This document shows, piece by piece, positions 44,305 through 48,319 of a stretch of 48,319 bases of DNA. How positions within the stretch are numbered: position 1 is the stretch's first letter; each line of letters opens with the position of its first letter. Under the pieces are notes generated by a model. It had not been told where the DNA came from and did not search any database. It worked only from the letters and a program-made list of their open reading frames with translations. The position numbers were made by a program, and so were the translations under genes. The stretch is from an uncultured Coriobacteriaceae bacterium. Lineage in GTDB: Bacteria; Actinomycetota; Coriobacteriia; Coriobacteriales; Atopobiaceae. Location: the NCBI GenBank assembly GCA_902773995.1, contig CACYGL010000027.1, positions 1 through 48,319 of the forward strand, in the 5' to 3' direction.

Positions 44305-45650
44305 GCGCAACCATTATTGCCGTCATGACAAGGGCGGCCCTCATCCTTGCGGTAACCATATCTGCCCAGCTTGCGATTGCGGTAGGGATGTTCACAACGA
44401 TTCTTCCCCCGCGCAGCCACGTTGTGGCGCGAGCCGTAGCGTCGTATGCGGCGTTGGCGCTTGTGTCGTTTGCGCTCTACAGGAACTCACTGATTGTCTC
44501 GGTCTTCTCGCCGCGGCTGATCTCCTTCTTGGCGGAGGCCCTGGACTTTGTGACCATGCTGGCGGTTATCGTTGCGGCGCTGGCCTTCTGCTTTGAGGTG
44601 TCCATTTGGACGGCACTCTTCTGTGCGACGGCGGGCTACATCATCCAGAACCTGGCAAGCTGCGTGACCTACTCGTCGTTCCTGCTTGCCGAGGGCACGG
44701 GAACCAACATGGCAAGCCCGCTCTTCCTTCCTCTTAACCTGCTGGGAATGGCCGTGGTCTACCCCGTGTGCTACTGGCTGTTTGTGCGGCCAATCCACAA
44801 GAACGGCCTAGTGGAGATCGAGAACAAAAAGATCCTTCTGGTGCTGGCACTGGTGGTTCTCATTGCCATTGTCTTTGACATGGAAAACAAATACCTGCTC
44901 AACGCCGGTATTCCCGTGCCATTTGTAATGGTGCTGCGTGCCGTGCACGACGTGATATGCGTCTTCTCGCTGGTGCTGGAGTTTGAGATGCTCTACTCGC
45001 GCCAGCTGGAGTCCGACGTCGCAACCCTGGAGCGCATGGATGCAGACCAGGAGGCCCACTACACCCTCATGCGTGAGAGTGTCGAGGCCGTGAACGCGCG
45101 CATGGAGGCAATGCGTCAGCACGTGCGCGCAGCAGCACGTGAGGGTGGGGCGGACACGGCAAAGCTCAAAGAGCTGGCGAGCGAAACGCGCATGTCCGAG
45201 CTGCGGCTAAGGACCGGAAACGACGCCCTGGACGCACTGCTCTTTGTAAAGGGCCTGGTGTGCGAGCGAGAGGGCGTGACCCTCTCGTGCATTGCCGACG
45301 GCTCGGCGTTGGCGTTCATGGACCCCGTCGACATCTACTCGCTGGTGGGAAACGCCCTCGACAACTCACTGGACGCCGTGCGCAAGGTGGCAGACCCCGA
45401 GAAGCGCGCGATTGGCCTGGTGGCGCGACGTATGGGCGGGATGCTCACGCTTAACGTGACCAACTACTTTGACGGCGCGGTGACGATGGTCGACGGGCTG
45501 CCCAAGACCACGGCTGCCGATCCAACCGGACACGGGCTTGGTTCGCGCTCCATGCGAGACGTTGCCGAGAAGTACGGCGGCACCGTGACCTTTAGCAGCG
45601 ACGGGGACGTTTTCCACGTGAACGCACTCATTCCGATTCCGGAGGAGTAG
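44301..45650 (+). CDS. Second AgrC-like sensor with altered phospho-acceptor motif
   Basis: 449 residues, paralogous to the preceding sensor with the same layout: about six membrane helices (15-220), helical linker, GHKL ATPase. At the acceptor helix, where the first sensor has MHDIRHQL, this one has MEAMRQHVR, so the conserved HD pair is lost and the second His is shifted. The N-box ALDNSLDAVRK and the Gly-rich GLGSRSMRDVAEKYGG are kept, so ATP binding is plausible. It starts at a GTG overlapping the previous stop (GTGA). It may act as a heterodimer partner or a kinase-dead sensor, or use a different His. No terminator is obvious after it. Confidence 0.85.
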   Translation: MSATIIAVMTRAALILAVTISAQLAIAVGMFTTILPPRSHVVARAVASYAALALVSFALYRNSLIVSVFSPRLISFLAEALDFVTMLAVIVAALAFCFEVSIWTALFCATAGYIIQNLASCVTYSSFLLAEGTGTNMASPLFLPLNLLGMAVVYPVCYWLFVRPIHKNGLVEIENKKILLVLALVVLIAIVFDMENKYLLNAGIPVPFVMVLRAVHDVICVFSLVLEFEMLYSRQLESDVATLERMDADQEAHYTLMRESVEAVNARMEAMRQHVRAAAREGGADTAKLKELASETRMSELRLRTGNDALDALLFVKGLVCEREGVTLSCIADGSALAFMDPVDIYSLVGNALDNSLDAVRKVADPEKRAIGLVARRMGGMLTLNVTNYFDGAVTMVDGLPKTTAADPTGHGLGSRSMRDVAEKYGGTVTFSSDGDVFHVNALIPIPEE

Positions 45651-45712
45651 GGTCTGCGCGGGTGCCGCTGGCGGTGGGGGAGCTCGCCGGCGCCAGTGGG
45701 CCCCTCTGCAGA

Positions 45713-45771
45713 TGCCGACGGGCTCCTCGCTGGTGCCGACGGGCTCCTCCACCGATGCTCACGGGCCGAAA
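45713..45771. repeat. three copies of a 21-bp direct repeat
   Basis: TGCCGACGGGCTCCTC occurs at 45713 and 45734; a third, degenerate copy starts near 45756 (TGCTCACGGGC). Period 21-22 bp. It lies in the 191-bp convergent spacer between the second sensor and the cupin gene, with no gene of its own. Confidence 0.65.
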
Positions 45772-45841
45772 CTCGACGTTTTTCTCGGCTATTACGTTGT
45801 TATGTGTATGATTTTAGCCCCACGAGACCCAGCGTATGACC

Positions 45842-46492
45842 CTACGCCAGCGTGACCAACAGCGCCATCTTGAAGCGCTTGTCGGCGCGCACGGCATGGC
45901 GACCGCCCGCATCAAACTTGAAGGTCTGGCCGGCACGGACGAGGTTCTCGACGCCCTCGTAGGTAATGGTTGCCTCGCCGTCCAGCGCAAACACAAGGGC
46001 ATCGCCTGGGGCGGCATGCTCGGAGAGGCCGGTACCGGCATCAAAGCTCATGAGAACGAACTTCATGCTGTCGTTGTGCGCCAGGTCCATGTTCACGATG
46101 CGCCCGTCCTGGTAAGGGATGAGGTCCTTCAGAGTGAACGCCTCACCCGGCTTGATGACGCTGTTCATGGCAGTTCCCTTCTCGAGCGAAAGCTCAACGT
46201 AAACGGTGTCCTTCTCGGCGCGCATGCCCACGGGGACATTCGTGGGCGTGACCACTGCCTGGCCGGCGCCGGCAACAGCAGGTGCGGCGCCCGTGATCTG
46301 CGCCTCACCGGCAACAACGAGCTCCAGCCTATGATAGCCGTAGAGCTCAGCGCTGATGTCGGTCCCGGCGCCAAGGCTAAAGTACGAGAGGCCGTTTCCA
46401 CCGGCCTCCCAAACCGGATGCGAAACCGTGCAGCCCGCGACAGGCGGGTTGTCTGCGGCAATATCAAATGTGTGTCCCGCGGTCTCATTCAT
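45842..46492 (-). CDS. Double cupin-domain protein
   Basis: 216 residues with two cupin-like halves. The first half (about 40-105) contains YHRLELVVAGEAQITG; the second (about 125-210) contains LSEHAAPGDALVFALDGEATI, with the Gly-rich turn and a His suited to metal binding, ending DAGGRHAVRA. Small cytoplasmic cupins of this type bind sugars or metals; no specific activity can be named. I chose the ATG at 46492 with AGAGAGGAG upstream; the frame stays open to 46681 but that sequence is AT-rich and unlike a cupin. A TGTTG/CAACA inverted repeat lies near 46550-46568, possibly an operator. Confidence 0.8.
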   Translation of the reverse strand: MNETAGHTFDIAADNPPVAGCTVSHPVWEAGGNGLSYFSLGAGTDISAELYGYHRLELVVAGEAQITGAAPAVAGAGQAVVTPTNVPVGMRAEKDTVYVELSLEKGTAMNSVIKPGEAFTLKDLIPYQDGRIVNMDLAHNDSMKFVLMSFDAGTGLSEHAAPGDALVFALDGEATITYEGVENLVRAGQTFKFDAGGRHAVRADKRFKMALLVTLA

Positions 46493-46693
46493 ACGCGACA
46501 CTCCTCTCTTAGGGTGACAAGGCAATGGTGCCCTGCTGCGGCGAGAAGAAATGTTGTCGTAGCAACAATTATGGAGCCTTGAGTTCAGTTTGAGGTAAAG
46601 GGGGCCGAGAGTCGCGATAACCATCGCTCCCAATGAATGACATTTCACCCCTATTTCACCCCTCCGGGCAAAATGGGACATAAATAATGAAAT

Positions 46694-46723
46694 AGGTCGG
46701 ACGAGGAATACCCCATCCGACCT
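46694..46723 (-). terminator. terminator of the tRNA-Thr gene
   Basis: AGGTCGGA and TCCGACCT form a perfect 8-bp stem 10 nt after the tRNA CCA end. The minus-strand tail reads ATTTCATTATTT, AT-rich as expected for intrinsic termination. Confidence 0.75.
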
Positions 46724-46733
46724 GCGAATACAC

Positions 46734-46809
46734 TGGAGCCAGCAATCAGACTCGAACTGATGACCCCCGCTTTACGAGAGCGGTGCTCTACCAACTGAGC
46801 TATGCTGGC
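46734..46809 (-). tRNA. tRNA-Thr (anticodon CGU)
   Basis: A 76-nt cloverleaf on the minus strand. Acceptor GCCAGCA pairs with TGCTGGC; discriminator T is followed by encoded CCA. The D-arm contains GCTCAGTTGGTAGAGC. The anticodon stem CCGCT/AGCGG encloses the loop CTCGTAA, giving anticodon CGT, which reads ACG (Thr). The T-arm contains GTTCGAGTC. It stands alone, with its own promoter and terminator. Confidence 0.97.
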
Positions 46810-46829
46810 CTGCGCTTGAGCGCCCAACT

Positions 46830-46858
46830 ACTATACGGGGACGCGCCCTGCTTTGCAA
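46830..46858 (-). promoter_or_regulatory. promoter of tRNA-Thr
   Basis: On the minus strand TTGCAA (46853-46858) and TATAGT (46830-46835) are separated by 17 bp, and the tRNA 5' end follows 20 nt after the -10 box. This is a good sigma-70-type promoter at the expected place. Confidence 0.75.
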
Positions 46859-46929
46859 GCGTCAGCGCGGATTTCTCCATGGATTCCCTCGCCGCTTGCC
46901 TCCGCTGGGATGCCCTTCGTGACCCAATA

Positions 46930-47066
46930 CTGCAGATTTCGAGTGGTTAGACTCACTCTTGCAAAACTCGATCGATAAATGGATGCTAACCAATCGGAAT
47001 CTGCAGGACCATTATCTACCTGCAAACATCGGTTGGTTAGGCCACGCTAATCAATCGATTTTTGCA
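46930..47066. repeat. two adjacent hairpins with related arms
   Basis: The first element has arms 46930-46950 and 46986-47006 (19 of 21 pair) and a 35-nt loop. The second has arms 47021-47040 and 47047-47066 (17 of 20 pair) and a 6-nt loop. All four arms are variants of TGCAAATNCGATTGGTTAG in alternating orientation. A further partial copy (TTGCAAAACTCGATCGATAA) lies in the first loop. Confidence 0.75.
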
Positions 47067-47281
47067 ATAACGCAGCCTTCGCTAATCTCACCACGCCGGC
47101 AAAGCGGAGAGCAGCCAGCCCTCAACGGGGAACAGCAAGCCTCCAGTGCCAAGATAGCTTCCAGCACTCCCAGCACAAGAGCGTCCCCTGCAAATAATCC
47201 AAACTGTCGGCGCCGTGCCAGCAGAAAGAGCCCAATCGCTATGATGGGGCCTACGCAGACAGAGAGAGGCAGGGGGCGAGC

Positions 47282-48091
47282 ATGTCATACAGTGCGCACA
47301 GCTACTTCCCCTCCCCCGCCGAGCTCCTCCCGCACGTGGTGCGCACCCAGTCTGGCCTGGCCATCATTCACACAACGCACGCGCACGGAGTATGGCAGCG
47401 AATTCTCAGCACCGGCGGAGTCTGGCAGTCCGCAACGCTTCTGGGTCCCCGGCGCATGGAGCCCCCGTTTGCCTACCACCGAGCCTTCGGTCGCGTCTTT
47501 GACCTGGTGCCCAACGCTCAGCGACTTCTCGCCATTGGCGGCGGTGGCTTTGCCTTTCCCAAGTACGTAGCCGAGAAGCACCCTGCTGTCGTGACCGACG
47601 TGGTCGAGATTGATCCCGCCATCATCGACATCGCGCGGCGCTGGTTCTACCTCGACGAGGCCTGCAAACTGCAGCAGCGCGGCGGAGGACAGCTCAACGT
47701 GATCTGCGCGGACGGCCGCCGGGTGCTCAACGACGCCACACCCTCCTCGTATGACGCCATCGTTCTGGACGCCTTTGTCCGCGATACGCCCGTGCTCTCC
47801 CTTGCCACCGCGGAGGCATTTCAGGCCGCCCACCAGGCGCTTTCCCCACACGGCGTCCTTCTCGCCAACGTGGTTCCAGACGAGAACGACCCCGGCAACG
47901 GCTTTCTGAGAAGCGTCGCCGCTGATCTTGTGGCAACCTTCGTCAACGTGGCGATCACCCTGGTGATTGACCACCAGAACGTCGGCGAGAATTACATCGT
48001 CTTTGCCTCGGACGCCCCGCTCGACCTTCCCGACGCCATCCCCTTTGACGAGGACTTCCTCGGCAACGTCCTGCACGACGAGTCGCTGTAG
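47282..48091 (+). CDS. Spermidine-synthase-like SAM-dependent methyltransferase-fold protein
   Basis: 269 residues. Rossmann methyltransferase fold of the spermidine synthase (SpeE)-like superfamily: motif I LLAIGGGGFAFPKYV (near residue 82), motif II DVVEIDPAIIDIARR (near 107), CADGRRVLN (near 140) and YDAIVLDAFV (near 155). The N-terminal beta part (SGLAIIHTTHAHGVWQRIL) also fits. True SpeE has conserved substrate residues I cannot confirm here, and no speD or amine genes are nearby, so aminopropyl transfer is uncertain. The ATG is preceded by AGGCAGGGGG. A hairpin array begins 17 nt after the stop. Confidence 0.82.
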   Translation: MSYSAHSYFPSPAELLPHVVRTQSGLAIIHTTHAHGVWQRILSTGGVWQSATLLGPRRMEPPFAYHRAFGRVFDLVPNAQRLLAIGGGGFAFPKYVAEKHPAVVTDVVEIDPAIIDIARRWFYLDEACKLQQRGGGQLNVICADGRRVLNDATPSSYDAIVLDAFVRDTPVLSLATAEAFQAAHQALSPHGVLLANVVPDENDPGNGFLRSVAADLVATFVNVAITLVIDHQNVGENYIVFASDAPLDLPDAIPFDEDFLGNVLHDESL

Positions 48092-48107
48092 ACAGCAGCC
48101 GGCGATG

Positions 48108-48219
48108 TCGCCGAAAGACGCAAAATGATGCAATTCTGCCAAACAATGCCCTCCGGAGACAATTTGTCGCCGGAGGGCAGTCTGTGTTGCAAATGCCGCC
48201 AAAAGGGGCCCTCCGGCGA
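48108..48219. repeat. two tandem 52/53-bp hairpin units, about 60-bp period
   Basis: Units at 48108-48159 and 48167-48219, separated by CAATTTG. The second unit has a perfect 12-bp stem (TCGCCGGAGGGC with its complement) around a 29-nt loop; the first has one degenerate arm. Loops carry TTGCA/ATGCA followed by TGCCAAA or GCCAAAA. Same family, period and spacer as the array at 16525, again just 3' of a gene. Confidence 0.88.
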
Positions 48220-48319
48220 CGCAGGACGGCGCGGGAAGTGTGGCGCGGGGGGCGGCGCGGGTGCCAAGAGATGCGAGAAACGCGACGGCGCCAACCTACA
48301 GCATCCGAAGCACGCCGCG

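Larger units (their letters stand above)
46810..47281. other. spacer between tRNA-Thr and the spermidine-synthase-like gene
   Basis: No gene seen. It is more AT-rich than its surroundings, and holds the tRNA promoter and two nested hairpin elements at 46930-47066. The last 200 bp precede the plus-strand gene and should contain its promoter, but I see no clear hexamer pair. Confidence 0.5.

Noticed and set aside
46493..46681. Upstream extension of the cupin protein
   Set aside because: AT-rich, no cupin similarity, includes direct repeats of ATTTCACCCCT; the ATG at 46492 has a good ribosome binding site.
48108..48219. CRISPR array
   Set aside because: Units are only two per locus, contain internal dyads, and have no unique spacers of the right size; no cas genes are present.

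Overview
The window is a GC-rich stretch of an actinobacterial chromosome. Gene content (whiA, rapZ, a fused hisZ-hisG, an EssC-type type VII secretion ATPase, tandem AgrC-like sensors, short intergenic spacers) fits the Coriobacteriia, probably an Olsenella/Atopobium-like gut or oral anaerobe. The genus is an inference from gene style, not shown by a marker gene. Nearly everything up to 41.9 kb is on the minus strand. The plus strand carries only the sensor/regulator block (42.3-45.7 kb) and the last gene.

Layout, left to right: whiA and rapZ (0.2-2.1 kb); a 1-kb repeat-filled spacer; a Gfo/Idh/MocA oxidoreductase, nanE and a frameshifted uvrC (3.1-6.9 kb); an ATP-grasp ligase; then the histidine operon, transcribed hisZG-D-C-B-H-A-F-I-E from 16.3 down to 8.2 kb, with hisD broken by a deletion that removes its catalytic Glu-His pair. 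Next comes a single co-directional block from 34.8 down to 16.7 kb: two TPR membrane proteins, EssC with an N-terminal ubiquitin-like domain, a WXG100 protein, four small or medium helical proteins that look like secretion substrates and partners, and then a phospho-signalling set (TPR/degenerate PP2C, pseudokinase-FHA, PP2C, transmembrane kinase-TPR), a small membrane protein and the lipid II flippase murJ. After that follow ybaK and uvrA, gtrA and a GH3 beta-glucosidase with a membrane tail, a LytTR regulator with two AgrC-like sensors, a cupin gene, tRNA-Thr(CGU) and a spermidine-synthase-like methyltransferase.

The most interesting system is the 18-kb secretion/signalling block. It pairs an active-looking kinase with a pseudokinase, and an active-looking PP2C with a degenerate PP2C. 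The active kinase carries an insert in its P+1/activation region with five T-V-x-D motifs, the pThr-x-x-D type favoured by some FHA domains. The pseudokinase-FHA protein has two more T-V-x-D motifs just before its own FHA domain. I infer a phosphothreonine switch acting on type VII secretion and/or cell-wall synthesis, analogous in logic to the PpkA/PppA/Fha control of type VI secretion and to GarA/OdhI self-binding.

The spacers hold several hairpin repeat families: tandem 60-bp-period units with CGCCGGAGG stems just 3' of three genes; roughly 80-bp elements with locus-specific stems and a loop of about 35 nt (larger in the duplicated copy); and a pair of 90-bp elements between hisA and hisF that share a core but differ in their outer stems. 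At least four genes (uvrC, hisD, murJ, one TPR gene) show frame breaks. This should be weighed either as real decay or as sequence/assembly error before drawing biological conclusions.
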